64,000 bases of DNA from Warburgia ugandensis (lineage: Eukaryota > Streptophyta > Magnoliopsida > Canellales > Canellaceae). The translations under genes and the position numbers were made by a program. The stretch spans positions 77,261,944-77,325,943 of the forward strand of contig CP141130.1 in the NCBI GenBank assembly GCA_035236585.1, written 5' to 3'. The notes under the pieces were generated by a model that saw only the letters and a list, made by a program, of their open reading frames with translations, was not told where the DNA came from and made no database searches. Shown piece after piece: positions 47,182 to 60,885 of the stretch. How positions within the stretch are numbered: position 1 is the stretch's first letter; each line of letters begins with the position of its first letter.

Positions 47182-50100
47182 TCACAAGTAGGAATCAAGA
47201 TAACCATATGCATGCCTTCTGTTATACTGAAGCAGACTTGCATAAGTTCTGTCCCACACTCCTATAAAGATGGACTCGTCGTCTGGACTCATTGATACCC
47301 CAGAAATCTCCCCGAAAAAATCGATTTCTTGCCGTTTCTTGTAATCTGCTTTGGTGTCATATACGTGGACAAAGTCTGCAGGTTCTGCAACTGTCATGAA
47401 TTGCCCATCGGAGGAGAAATGAATGGATCTAACAGCACCCAAGTTTCCCTTCAGAACTGAAACAGCTGACGACAGATTTCTAACATCCCAAATGCGGCAT
47501 GTCTTATCCTGATTGCCCGTGGCAAAAGTGCGGCCGTCTGGGTGCCATGCCGATGCAAATGAATAATCCAAATGCCCATGCAACTGAGCAACTGTCTGTT
47601 TTAAGTCAGCCACAAGAAGCAGGGTATTAGTTGGCAACATCTAGTATTTTGATTAGTTTGAATCTAATAAATGTTCAGAGGCAAACTGCAATGCTACATA
47701 TACATTTCCACGTTGGGAGTCCACAAGCGATCCAACAAGATGGTCTCCAACAACTGTCAGAAGTTTTCGGTCTGGACTGATTGATGTATGCTGCCAAGCA
47801 GTTTGTCCGTCAGAAGTATCCAAGATATCAGAATTGAAATATCACCATCACTGACAAATGCATATGTCAACAAAATCGACAATGTAACAAATGAAAAAGA
47901 ACAACAAAGATAAATCCTGTTCGAATTTAGCATTGTCATACAAGATCTTTGGAAAACAGATGAAACTAACAAGTCTGTGCCGCTGGCAAAGGAAGGACTC
48001 ACATTCACAGGCCATTGGAACCGGAAGTGATTCAAAAGCTGAAACCTCTCGGCATCAAATTCTCGCACGCCACAGTCATTATTGGATGTCATGAAATGAA
48101 TGCCACCACTGTAAGCAGTTACATTTTACGTATTAAGATGTGATCTCAAAGAAACTAAGCCATTTTGGCAGCTGACTAAAGGAATACCTCAAAGACTTGT
48201 AGATGTCAACTGCATTTGTGATTGCATTATCGTCAAAGGTTGTCCTGCTACAGAAGCTAACCCCTCGACGATCCAAATACTGACAAACAATAAAACCTCA
48301 TAATTAATTTGAAGTTGTTAAATAAAAGCAATAAAGAACTGGAACAGTTCTTGATAGGCAACTTTCTGCATGAAAGTAATCTCTTTTAGATCAAAACAGC
48401 ACATCTCTTCAAAGATGAAGAAAGAGGGCACAGGGAGGCAGGCGGGTGATAAGTAGAAGTTAGCTATGAAAAACACTCCGGAGAAGAGTATCTTTTAACA
48501 CATTTCCACTACACAAGCAATCAAAAATCAACACAAGTACAAGACTAAATAGTTGTATGTACAAAGTGTGTAATACATCTAGGCTTCTGGATTGCAACTT
48601 TCTGTGATGATATTGCTACATATTATACTACTAACTTAATAGATTGTACTCTCATCAATTGGCTTTACATCAAGAGTTTAACATTTTCTTATGATTTTTC
48701 TAACTTCCACAGTCTATACTTCGTGCATGATGGTGAAATATATAGCGGATTGACAATACATTCAAAATCTCAAACTGCCAGATGCCTGAGAAACTTCTGG
48801 TACATGAAGATCAGTGGGTGTAGTTCTTTACTTTTTTTACCATATATTATCAAACATTAAGTGCCAAAGGCATAATATATTTGAGCCCTTCATGGACACA
48901 AGGCACCACACTTCTGAAGATTTTAAAAGCCTTCTGAAAAGATTTCACTGTCATTTCACAAGCATTTCATGCATGCTTAAGAATTTCTTCAGACTTAATT
49001 TTGCCCTTTTTGTTATTGAAATCGGTCAAAAATTCAAGATTAGTGGAAACAAATCATTTCTGCCTCAGATACATGATCCAATGCTAATAAGTTTCTGACC
49101 ATGCTTGTAGAAGCAAGGTTGTGACATGCCTAAACCACAAAAGGCATACTTTAGGAAGTATATTCATCCAAGGAGAGGTTTAGTAACCTAAATCTTCAAA
49201 GCCAAACATAAAACCTAACTAGCATCTGTTAAATCCTCTTCCAATCTTGCAAGGTTCAGAATGCTTCTAATAAATGCTAGGCAATTATACCTTTCCTAAG
49301 CCATTTAGAGTAAAACAAATCAAAATGTGAACAACTATGAACCACTAAACATAGTCTCTATTTTGAGCATACAAATGATACCGACAAATAGAATGTTCTT
49401 TACTTATCTTTCCACAAGCCTGCTAAAAGTAACAAATCCTAAAGTGGTTAGATGTCATCAAAAAGATACCTAAAAATATCAATTGTCAAGTCTTCAAATC
49501 TTTGTAGTATCTTTCCTAACCCATTGAGAGTAGACAAATCAAAACATAAACACCACTAAACATAGAATATCTATTTTGAGTGTACTAATGACATCTTCAA
49601 AGACAGTAGACTATATTTCCACAAGCTTGCTAAAAAATAACAAATCCTCGTCATTAGATGTCTCAAAATAATAACTACAAATATAAGCAGTCAAGTCTTC
49701 AAATTTTCATCAATAAAGGCCCTCTACAGGCCCCTACTTGATGTCGTGGTCTTCTGTCTTCTCTTCCTTTCTGAATTTGTTGCATTTCAACAGGCTGATG
49801 GCTACGAACTACACCAGAATAAAAACTGAACAGCAAGCGTGATATCTATATTTAACAACCCTGAAGTCAACTCCATTCTGGTGCTTGTCGGTTCATCTGG
49901 ATTTTCCCCTATCCAAATGATCACTATTATTTACAATTCACATTAGTCATCAGTGAACTCAACCAAACTGTGTAACATATTTGCCCACAGTAGAGCAGCT
50001 TTTTGGTCTGCTTCCAGTTTTCCATAACATGATCCCATCACATTCACTTTCTTGTTTTAAGAGCCTAAGACTCTGTACGATATTGTAAACTACATCTTCA

Positions 50101-53100
50101 TGTCATACATATAGGATAAATATCATGAACATTGAAGCCTTCAAGTCCCTTCCTCACCACTGCCAAATATAACAACTAAGATTTTGTCTAGTCTACCAAC
50201 TTTAACAATGGTATAACACTCCACTGTGGCCACTTTACATTTATCAAAAAGGATCAGATAGAAACTGCCACCTACATGAGAGTCAGATGCCACATCGTTA
50301 CAGTTGTGTGATAGTAATATCCACTCATAGTAATCACAATTTCTTTTATGTAGCACACACAATAGTGGCACCTATTCTCATTCTATAATTATTGTTGGAA
50401 GCCTCTCCTGAATTAGATAGAAAGCTTGAGGGCACATCCACCAATTCACACGCAATCATTCATGGGGCCAACTGCATAATTTGCATACCAGAGGTCCCAG
50501 GGTCACAGGATACCCACATGAGGTGAGAAACTAAGTCCCATCAATTGACAATCTCATCACCAACCACAAGCACAGGAAGCTTTTTGCACACACTCCTGAA
50601 TGAAGTATCCAAAAGAGCGTATGAACAATATTCTTGAACACGATAATGTTCTGAATGGAAGAGTATTTGAATCAATGCACTATATGCATATACATGGCTG
50701 TATATAAATAAACATACCTTACAAATAAGTTCTCCTTGAAAACCCCCTGCCACCAGCAAATTGTCCTTTACTGCAAGCGTGCTAATTTGGGTTTGACTAA
50801 AACCTTCTAACAAACTTCCATGATGTCTCTGTAAAACCAAACAATAGAAGTCCTTCACAACACAAGAAGAAAAACATAGACACCAAGAGTTGCAAACTCA
50901 GGCAGTCACAAAATCAATAGGCAAAATTATGGCAAAAAAGAAATACACATGGACATACAACAGCATCCGCAGTATGTAATAGAAAGTTTAGGCCTGGGAA
51001 TGAACTATGCTGAAAAATAGTAAATAAGTTAGAGACTGAAACCTCAGAAGGTGCCACACGCCCAGAGAAATTGAGGACATCTGACAAATTGCAAGATAAT
51101 GAGGACCAGTGAATGACCGAATAGTTTGACATGAGATAGACATCATGTTTTGAAGTAGACCAGACCAAGTTCCTGAGCTGCAAGCACAATATTAGAAGAA
51201 TTTATGATTTTAAGTAGGAATCTACAGGATGTCAGATCAAGTTGCTGCAACAAATACATAACTGTAAATAGTTTCCCCATGAATGCAGTATAATAAAACA
51301 GCAGTAATGCAATGACCCAGCATCCAACAGCATCACCATACCATGACTGGGTCACAACATTAACAACTAAGAAATTTAAGGAAAATTCTTTTTCAAGCAC
51401 TTGAGGAATTGTTACTAAAAGCATATTATCAATCTAAAAGAAAGAAAGAAATAATAACAATGACAATAAACCAACAAGATAAAATCCATAAGGTAAGACA
51501 ACGGAACACCTCCTTCCCCTCCTCTTCCCCAACTCTTTCGACCCTGCAATGCTTCTATAAGTTTCTTTAGGTCTTATGACCAACTTCAAGATTTCACTAT
51601 TATTAGCCTCAAAATTACATCATGAATTAGGTATATACACAACCTATTCATGAATAACAAGAGAAAGTCAAAAACGCATGAAACCTTTGTGCTACACAGA
51701 GTAGTACAAAGGTTCCCTTAATTATAGAAGTGATTAGAAAGGCACCAGGGCAGTAAGCTTATGTTTGTAAAAGGAGGTCCTCTACCTTGGTAATTGTAGT
51801 TTGATATTTACAATTTTGCTCTCCATCATTAAGGATTAGAAGGAAGAAAAGTCTCCAATATGATACAGCTCACAGAATCCAACAAGCAGGAACATGCTGA
51901 AAGATGGGAGGAAAGAATGGATAATAAAGATCTGTCCATCAGGCTGGGACTCAGAGAGACATTCCTTCTTCATGAAAAATAGCAGCTTTTACTGGTGCTT
52001 AGCTGAAATTGAGTGAAACCTAGGAGGCTTTAGATGAAACCATGAGAGAGAAAGGGAAATGGTGCTCTGTTCCGAGTACAACTGATATAATTAATTGCTT
52101 GAGCCTTTTTTGTTTTCAAGATTCACTTACCATGAAGATTTTTACTGATTTGACTTGATCATGGAAAGTATGTACATGCAAACCATGATATTTAAGACAT
52201 AAAACTTCCTCTTTAAGATGTAGCATTCCAAGGAACATAGAAGTCCAATAGACTCAAGAAGTGAGATCATTTGCAGTTCAAGTCAGGCTAACATATCATA
52301 CTCACAGTTTTTTCTGTTCTCTCCCCTTTCCCTCCTTCAAGCACTGATAATAAAACTTATTGAAGTAGGCTCTAATATCTGGTACACTATTTCCAAAAAG
52401 CATCATAAGCTGATACCTTTCCCTAAAAAGAGATAACAAAAAGGTTGCTCACTGTAACCACTGGCTCAAGCTCTTTAGCTAAAGCCTGCCTCACTAGATG
52501 CACAAATGACAGATGCAATAAAGATTAGCTAAAGTAGATTCTATCAAGGGATTATATGAGGTCTTACACAAAAGAAGAAGAAGAGGCTCAATTATTTCAC
52601 CTAGCACTACTAACCTCACCTGTTTGTGTGGACTAAAGGACAAAGTGAGAAAGCGATAACTCACCTTGATCAATCTCTGGATACCTTGTACCAACAAGGT
52701 GAAAAATGAAGACAGAGAGAAATGGAATTAGATTCAGGAATCATTTATGGCAGACTTCCATTCAGGCCCAAATATGGAAACCTGGACTGTAATAGTTTCA
52801 TAAGGGGAAAGAAAGATTAAGAACAATGAATCTAAAAAATTCATAACTTATTTTGGTACATCTATACAATTCCAACAGGAACGTCTTAGGCTACCAGGTC
52901 CCCCCCACTCCAGTATTTGAGCTTGTGGACTCAAGAGATGATCCAACATCGTGAGTAATGGCCTGGAATGGATAACTTCCAGGTTCTTAAGAAGCAATGT
53001 TTTTGCCTTGAAATCAGTAGCAGAAGTGGTAAATCACAAGGCAAGAGAGTGACTCTCCTGTGAAGAAACAGCTCCAACTTAGTCGAAGCATGTTCCAATC

Positions 53101-56100
53101 AAGCAAGCTCCATTGATCTCCTCCAAGCCTCATATTGCCACTACTTAAAACTAAGACTGGGATTTGGTTTCTATTAGTGCCATAAGCATCATGACCAGCA
53201 GAGTGGTGAATTCAAGTGATTAAACAAGTTCTCCAGTCATCCAATTTAATTACTTGTAATTTTGTCTAGGGAAGAACCAATTTAGTTACTTGTAATTTTC
53301 AGCAGACTCTCTATCCTTTCTTCTGTGTTCCTGTCACTACCTCCCCATCTTTTTTCTTGACCCATTTCATCTGAATCCACATAAAGGACACCCCTCAAGT
53401 TGTTAATAGTTCTACCTACTTTTGAAATAATCAGCTGGAAAGTGAAGGTTCTAGCAAAACAGAGAGAAATATAAGGCTTTGTGTGTTTGTGTGGAGGATG
53501 GAATGGTGGAGAGAAACGGTAAGTATAGAGTACATTTCAAAGACCAGCTCACAAGGTTCCTTTTTCTAATTACCACAAGCACAGAGTAAAGAAACAGAGT
53601 TACTCAGTCTGCGATCACAGCAAAGAGGTTATTCACAACTCTGAGCATTTAGATTGCTCAATAATAACATCCAGCCGAAGTTGTGAGCTTCAATATATAC
53701 ATAAGCACAAAGTAAATAACCCACAGCATCATTTAGAATGCTAACATACTATTAATTATCATAGGTAAGTTCTAATTGTTCTACTCGCATCATTAGTTAA
53801 TTATAAGTTCATAAATTATTACTTACAACTACAAAGAAGTTATTTAATTGATAATTAATAAATACTATTGTCAATATCAAAATATACGAGTCAAGTTCCA
53901 TAATTTTGACATACACATACTATTGTTTAGTAATCATAAGTTGGGTAAGCAAGGGAAGTATTATGCAAAGTACAATAGGTTTCAGTTTAAACAGGAACTA
54001 TGGAACCTCTACAGCTCAGAAAAAGATTTGAGATTCTGTAAGAAGGAAAGTGAAAAAGATCTATAATAACCAATTATATGAAGAAAGAAGTGTTACAGCA
54101 CCCTATCAATCCATATTAGCCAATTCAAACAATAGCAGACTACCTAGACCCCGCATAGGCAGGAGCTTGGTGCACTGGTGCTGCCCTTTAAACAATAACA
54201 GACTAATATTGTGTCCATATCAAATGGTACCAACTGAAGGGGAGCCTTGGCATGACGGTGAAGTTATCGTCGTGTGATCTAGAGGTCGTGGGTTCAAGGC
54301 GTGGAAACAGCCTCTTGCAAAAATGTAAGGTAAGGCTGAATGCTATAGACTCTTGTGGTCCGCCCCTTTCGCAAACCCCACATAAGGGGGGATCTTCGTG
54401 CACTGGGACTGCCCTTTATCAAATGGTACCAACCAATATGATGTGTGCATCAGCTAGTAGACTGGTACAACCAACAGCCCACAGTTTATTTCAGACCAGA
54501 CAACTCATACAGGACCTATTAAGGGACAAGTTCTTCTTTTCATATCATACTAGTATGATCACATTAGTCCTGCCAATATGAGCATGCATCAAATAAGGGA
54601 ACAAGTCTTTCTTTCCATATCATACTAGTATGATCACATTGGTCCTTCCAATGTGAACATTTACCCAATGATACAGAATACCCCGGGCTCTGGACTGCAA
54701 AAACCTCTATTGGAGACTAAGAAGTTGATCACTCCAGAAAACATCTAATAGTCATATCATGACACTTACATATACCACGTAATATTACTCACAACAAGAT
54801 TGCTAGTCTCTCACCATAGAGCTGATATAGAAAATTTCAAGAATGACGAAAGCCTGCTGGGAAACCCCAGTAGGCCTATACATGGACACCCACAATAAAA
54901 TAGTGCAAAAGACAACACTTTTTTGCACCAGTCAGCTTTGGTGAACACTTAATAAATCCTCTTCTAAGCTATCTTTAGAACGATGAAAGCAGGCAAGCTA
55001 TGGCAATGTCCCAAAAATAGCAATAGCTCTAGCAATCAAACAAACAAAACCCAAAATCCCCACGAATCTTTCAAAAGAATTTGACATCACCACCCATCCC
55101 AAACAAATGATGTAAGAGCTCGAGCACTTGCTTGCAAACTCACATTGGAAAGTGCATACTCCATGGATATAATTGTCACAACCAACGACAGAATGATTTA
55201 ACCATAATGGATGAGATGATCTGTAATATGAAACCTTCCTTAAACAAAACGGAAAGCCAAGACATTAGCAAAACCAGAAGCAACCACACTCTGCAAGACA
55301 AGGAGCCTCCAATGATCAAGAGTAAAGCAAGTGAAAGAAAGACTGTGGAAATGCCAGTTGGGCAGTGAGCACCATTTCAAGACTCACTTATCCATCACAT
55401 TGTGCATAAAGTACAAGCTCAACCTAAAGCCTAGAACATGGTAAAAGGAAATTGGAAAATAAGGAAAACTAAGTAAAGGATTGAAGATAACTCCATAAGG
55501 TCCAAGTAACTCCTACGGAGCAACACTCACAGTCCTTCCAGAAGACAAAGAAAACGATTATATTATCTCGTTTAATGGTGTAAAAAACTGGAACATGGTT
55601 TGCCCTGACTTTATTAACTTTAGTCTTGGCCCTTGAATATTATAACTGATAAACGCACCAGCTATAAATTGAACTCTATAATAATGTATACCTCAAGTTG
55701 AACTATTTGTCATTATTATTGGAAATGTCACTAGAAAAGCAATTTCAACATAAAATACCACGTGAGTGGAAGGCTGTTTAAAGATCAGTAAGTGCCAAAG
55801 AGGCCAAGAATGAAGGTTATATTTAGCACCAAATTTGGAATAGTAGACATTTAATAATAAAGCCCAGATAACCATCAAGTAAGTTTTTCAAAACAAGGTC
55901 ATGCCTACAGCATTTGACAATCTACTGACCTGAAAATGAAGAATAGTTGGCGTCACCAATCTTGTATTATGCCGAAACTCATAATAATTACCACCTTTCT
56001 CCATTTGTTTACATTCCTGAATAAAGACATAAACCAGTAGAACATTAAATAAAGCAACACCAACAAAAGCTTTGTGCCACCTTCATCTGCTCATAGTTAA

Positions 56101-56630
56101 ACTAAATTTAGGGAAGAACAGAACCTTGTCGACAACCTCCCCAGATGAAGGGACGTTCTCATAGTTCTTGTACTGTTCTAGCCGTGTCTGTCTGTACTTT
56201 TCCCGAGTTATATTCAATCTATCCCATGGGATTCCCTGAATATCCTTTCCCCTCCGTGCTTGTGCAGAAGATGTATCCGTCACTCTGGTGAGCTAATCAC
56301 AGAACAAAACAGATACTCCTTGTAAGAAATTTATAATTATAATCCTAGTCACTGAAACTGAATCCAGATTGGGTATTTCAAAGAAAGGAAGCTTCTTACA
56401 GTGCAATAAACAGCATAATCCACAAACACTACTAGAAAAGCAATTTGAACATTTTTTAGGTAACAAAAAAAACAGTATCAGAAAAAGGAACTAACAATGT
56501 CATATTCATCATCCTGCTCAGCATCACCTCTCCCTCTACCATAAAACTCTTCATCCATTTCATCCACAGCATCAGCCATCTCACCTTCGTCAGCCATATA
56601 ATCAATTCCTTCGCCTCGATAAAAGGACAT
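47182..56630 (-). CDS. WD40-repeat protein (C2A9.03-like), nine coding exons
   Basis: Uncharacterised, conserved plant WD40 protein of 444 residues. Exons on -: 56496-56630, 56125-56292, 55930-56016, 51043-51177, 50718-50828, 48188-48279, 48003-48108, 47704-47790, 47182-47595. All introns have GT..AG ends on -, and codon phases join correctly. The acidic N-terminus (MSFYRGEGIDYMADEGEMAD) leads to 'DIQGIPWDRLNITREKYR' and 'LRNLVWSTSKHDVYLMSNYS'. WD40 repeats cover the second half, clearest at 'SFASAWHPDGRTFATGNQDK', 'CRIWDVRNL' and 'FVHVYDTKAD'. The end is 'YGYLDSYL'. The predicted order matches the Arabidopsis family At3g13340/At1g55680 from memory. WD40 propellers serve as binding scaffolds; the partner here is unknown. 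The start is the Met before the conserved acidic leader, just after a 5' UTR splice acceptor. Confidence 0.93.
48280..50717 (-). other. 2.4-kb intron of the WD40 gene
   Basis: Separates the 111-bp exon (50718-50828) from the 92-bp exon (48188-48279). AT-rich, no coding sequence or recognisable element. A diverged block around 49260-49480 repeats weakly at 49500-49700 ('tttcctaa.ccatt.agagta.acaaatcaaaa'). Confidence 0.75.
54127..54205 (+). mobile_element. Minimal Au-type SINE insertion (47 bp)
   Basis: Only the 3' end of the SINE, 'cctagaccccgcataggc' to 'ggtgctgcccttt' (54143-54189), bounded by a 16-bp duplication with one mismatch (aaacaatagcagacta at 54127-54142; aaacaataacagacta at 54190-54205). 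Confidence 0.88.
54219..54433 (+). mobile_element. Full-length Au-type SINE
   Basis: The best copy in the window: 54235-54417, 183 bp, from 'tgaaggggagccttggcatg' to 'gggactgcccttt'. The pol III-like B box 'gggttcaaggcg' is at 54290-54301. A perfect 16-bp target duplication 'atcaaatggtaccaac' flanks it (54219-54234 and 54418-54433). It lies in the 4.75-kb intron, antisense to the gene. Confidence 0.93.
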
Positions 56631-56637
56631 GATAAGT

Positions 56638-57100
56638 CTGCATACCAAAATCAACCCTTATCATATAAAAATTCGCAGATTTTCAGCTTTCTCTGCGCAA
56701 CCATTAAAATCTAAGTCCATTTTTATTCAATTAATCCAGAAGAGGGAAAATGAAAAACAAATCCCCACTAACCAAAATGAAATAGTCGGTCTATTAAGCC
56801 AATCCATGTGTATCTTTTGAAAGAAAAACCCAAAGGAATAAGAAAAGGGGAAACAAAAAGTAAACCCTAGCTTTCCCTACTCACGAAATCTTCTTCCACC
56901 GACCAAAAAAGACCAGACAAGCTCCCAAAAAAAAAAACAACCACCCAGAAATCATAAGATGCAAATGCTTCAGAAAAATCAGAACTTTCCAACTTATACT
57001 GCAAGAAACGAGAATCTATAAAACTTGTAAATAGCATAAAACAATGTTTCAATAAACAGAGGAAAAGGGAAAGGGAAGACAATTACTGCAGCAGAATAAC
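56638..57100 (-). other. 5' UTR intron of the WD40 gene
   Basis: On -, a donor GT at 57099-57100 after 'CTTCGCAG' and an acceptor AG at 56638-56639 seven bases before the start codon. An intron in the 5' UTR best explains the TTT-rich tract before the start codon. The exact donor is a choice between two nearby candidates. Confidence 0.6.
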
Positions 57101-57236
57101 CTGCGAAGAATCAATCTCTGCAACCGAAGAAGAACACCTGACAATCTCTTCTTCCAGATCTTTCCGTATCTTTCTCACACTCTAGGGTTATGCATCCCGC
57201 TTTCTCAAACGGCGAGAAAAGCGTTCCCCTTTGCGG

Positions 57237-57275
<39 letters not shown>

Positions 57276-57349
57276 ACGATGATTGCAATATGCAGGCAAA
57301 TGAGACGTTTGTCGATAGACGTAAAAGTCGTCAGTCTGTACTTATATAA
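57101..57349 (-). promoter_or_regulatory. Leader and core promoter of the WD40 gene
   Basis: A palindromic TATA-like 'ttatataa' at 57342-57349 suggests transcription starts about 57310 on -. The leader contains a 29-bp (GA)n tract (57243-57271; CT on the transcribed sense), a common plant 5' UTR feature that GAGA-binding proteins recognise. No transcript evidence is available. Confidence 0.55.
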
Positions 57350-58119
57350 TAAGATAACTGCGGGATGGCAGGATTAATTATGATACGGGCACCCCTTTTC
57401 AACGGAAAGGTAACTAAAATATGCCTAAAACCATGGCTCGTGGCTGGTGTGGCCTCAATAAAAGCCACATTCGATTGCTTGCATAGATGGGAGAGATTGA
57501 TAATGACAGGAAGTGAATTGCTAATGTGAGATATTATTACACTGTTATAAGTACATGTTGGCCCCACCATGTTGGTGATCAGAACCGCTCGTCTTTTTGC
57601 ACCATTTTCTACACGTAATCTATAAAAATATTATCCTTTGGATCATCTTAAGTATCTTAGAACCTTATGGGAATCATTGGGATTAAGTGTGGTTAGGATC
57701 ATCTCAAAGAACGCATACGATCTGTATTAACCGAGGACTCTTAGGCACCTCAGTGCCAAGACACAGTTTGTCACAGCTTATATTATCCTAGTCAAGGAAG
57801 TAACAGTTTACTAAAAAAATAGAAAAAAACATGAAAGAAAGCTCCAATTCTTTCTTTCTTTCATTGTCGAAAAGTTAAATACACACCATGCACCACCAAG
57901 CAATTTGTGCTGCAAAGAGATATTTGTCCGACAATTCTATGTAATTTGGCCAAACCCTTCCCCTTATTAAGTATAGCTGGTAACATTTCATAGTGTTTTG
58001 ATTCTCCCAAACGAGAGAAGTATGGTACTTCCAAGTCTCCGTGCATGGCTATCTAAGAAATGGTCCATGATAAATATTGGTACGACAAATATTGGTGTGT
58101 ATATCGATTTACACCAGCG
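57350..58119. other. Intergenic sequence
   Basis: No gene seen upstream of the WD40 promoter. Confidence 0.45.
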
Positions 58120-58654
58120 ATCAACAGCATAAAAAAGATAAAATCAAGTAAGACCCTAGACTGAGATGGTATACCAATAGAAGTTTAGAAGTATATGGGA
58201 GATATTGAGTAGTTTGCACAATAAGTTCTTTCGGTTAAAAAGTCATACGACTCGGAAGATATAAGACTTTTTTATCATGCCAAAAAGATTATCAACTCTG
58301 ATAAAGTTGTTTCAAAAGATTGTAGAATCAAAGAAAATGCCAGAAAAAAAAAAAAAAAGTTCTATCATACCAATTTATAAGAATAAAAAGATATATAGAG
58401 TTGCACTAATTATCATGGGATCAAACTTATGAATCATAATGTAAAACTTTGAGAAAGTGTGATTGAGAAGAGGCTACAACATGAAACAAGTGTATTGAAA
58501 AACCAATTTGGTTTTATGCCTGAGAGATCTATCATGAAAGCTATTTTCCTACTGGCAAACTGGCAAAGAAGTATAGAGAGAGGAGAAAAGACCTCTACAT
58601 GGTTTTTATCGACCTAGAAAAAGCTTATGATATGGGTCCCTAGAGAGTTAATAT

Positions 58655-58751
<97 letters not shown>

Positions 58752-59729
58752 TTTCGCAGAGGTATATAGATATAATTAAGGATATGTATGAAGGAGTGAC
58801 AACAAATATTAGGACCATTAGCAAAGAGACTGATTATTTTCTTATCTATATGGGATTGTACCAGGGATATAATTGAGCCCTTATTTTTTTATGTTAATTA
58901 TGGATGAATAAACAAAATATATGTATGAGGGATTTTTATGATACATGTTATTTGCAAATGGCATAGTTTTGATTGATCAAATAAGGGAGGGCTGAGCTAT
59001 AGAGAGATGTTATAGAGTCTAATAGATTTAAAAGTAGTTGAACTAAGACAAAATTAATAAAATACAATTTTAGCTAGGAGAGGAGTAAAAGTGAAAGCAT
59101 CAATGAATATTGATGACTAAGAAATCCCCTAAAAATATCACTTTTGATAATTGGGATTAATAATCCATGAGAGTAGAGAGATTGAGAGGGATGATAACCA
59201 GAGAATCCAAGTGAGTTTGAACAAATGGAGATGTGCCTTGGGAGTTCTGTATGATTGGCAGGTATTGTTAAAACTAAAAGAAAAATTATATAGGATGTTG
59301 TAAGGTCAGCCATGCTCGATGATGAAATTGTTGGATAGCTAAGGAACAACATATACATAAGATGAGTGTGGCTGAAATGAGGATGTTGAGAAGAATGAGT
59401 AGCAAATAAAAAAAGATACAATTATAAATGAAAACATTAGAGAAAACTTAAGAGTAACACCAATAGATAATAAGATGAGGGATGATAGGCTTAGATAATT
59501 TGGATATACCCAACAAAGACTGAAAACGATACCTATTAGAAGGAGTGAGTCGATCTAAGTTGATAGCTCTAAAAGGGCAAGAGGAAAAAAGAAAGTGGAT
59601 AGAAGTTGTGAGAAAAGATTTAAAAACTTTTGGACTAAATAAAGCCATAACCCTTGATAGAGATGAATGGAAGAACAAGATTCACGTAGCTAACCCTTAT
59701 TTGAAATAAGGGTTTGATGATGATGATGA
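58120..59729 (+). mobile_element. RTE-type LINE, 5' truncated
   Basis: Starts near the reverse transcriptase beginning ('DGIPIEV' at about 58169), passes 'FGFMPERSIMKAIFLL' in outline at 58508-58550 and 'FIDLEKAYD' at 58605-58632, and ends with the RTE 3' end and TGA tail 'gggtttgatgatgatgatga' at 59708-59727. Many stops. A compound microsatellite lies inside it. The 5' border is approximate. Confidence 0.83.
58656..58747. repeat. Compound (GT)n(GA)n microsatellite, 92 bp
   Basis: GT units at 58656-58692 pass directly into GA units to 58747, inside the LINE reverse transcriptase region. Confidence 0.97.
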
Positions 59730-60559
59730 TTTGCCTCATAAAAAACTTAAAGTATATCATCAAATAGTTTGAAGTTGAGTTTTAGTACACTATTGTCCAT
59801 CTATGCAAACTTGAACTCTATCTTCTCAAGGTGGTGAGATTAGCTTAGACTTAGATTTGATAAATTTTAAGTACGAAAACATGAGAAAAGCAAATGTTAA
59901 TTAGTTTATCTAGCCCTGTAGGGTGCAGTCTATTGTATGATTGGTTTAATTCTTTGGTAGTGGTCCACCATTAAATAGTAAATGAGATCAACATTAATTA
60001 ATCAATGTAAGAAGTGTGGTCATGGACAAACATACACATCAAAAGGCTTATTCTTCTTCAAACTCATCTACGATGACAAAAAGGAAAGGTTCTCAATGAC
60101 AAAGCATCTCAAGGCAAAGCAGAGACAAATAGAAAAGTCCCCACAAAAGCCCAAATGGCAAATGAAAGAAGAAACCAATAAAACAAAAATATATATGGTT
60201 CTAATGTTCTTAAGAATCACATAATTAAGCACAAATATACTCAAAGATGGCTAATACATCACATTACATACACATGCATAAATATTTATATAACTCCCAA
60301 TAAGAGTAGATGCCTCTGACTTAGGTGCTGCCTTAAAGCCTTTTGGGGAAAAATTAATCCATTCATAGTATATAGCACATAGAAAGTAGGCAATCTACAA
60401 GGGATAAATGCATTTAGAAAAAACATCTAATAGGTATGAAATTTGATTTAGCTTATCTAAGCCATTCTGAATATGACAAATATCTTAGATCTATAAAAAA
60501 AATTATCATCATAAATAAAAAATTGGCAGTATTTACTTCTTTAGACCCTCGCGAGCATC

Positions 60560-60595
<36 letters not shown>

Positions 60596-60884
60596 CGATG
60601 TGTTAATTTTAACTATTTCATGCAGGTGCAAGGAGCAGGTCTGGTTGGAAAAAAGCAAAAAACAAAAAAAGTTAGAAGAAATGATAGTTACAAACTTTTT
60701 TCTAGCCAATCGCATGTCACCTGCACTTTACACCTACAACTCCTTTTTAATATATATATATATATATAATATTCTCTATTTGTATAGAGGGCATAGGGGT
60801 TGTAACTTAGAATATATTAGAAAGTTCATTCAATGAAAAAATATTAAATTAAATTGTTACCAAGTTGTTTTTTCCTTAATAGGT
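59730..60884. other. Intergenic with (TA)n tracts
   Basis: No gene seen. (TA)n at 60563-60594 and a shorter tract at 60750-60768. Confidence 0.45.
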
Positions 60885-60885
60885 G

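Larger units (their letters stand above)
51178..55929 (-). other. 4.75-kb intron of the WD40 gene
   Basis: The largest intron. It holds two Au-type SINE insertions (54143-54189, 54235-54417) in antisense orientation to the gene and no other recognised element. No internal exon was needed to keep the reading frame. Confidence 0.75.

Noticed and set aside
47596-47640. Met at 47640 as the start of a short WD40 gene
   Set aside because: These bases are intron. The acceptor at 47596-47597 joins exon 47704-47790 in frame.
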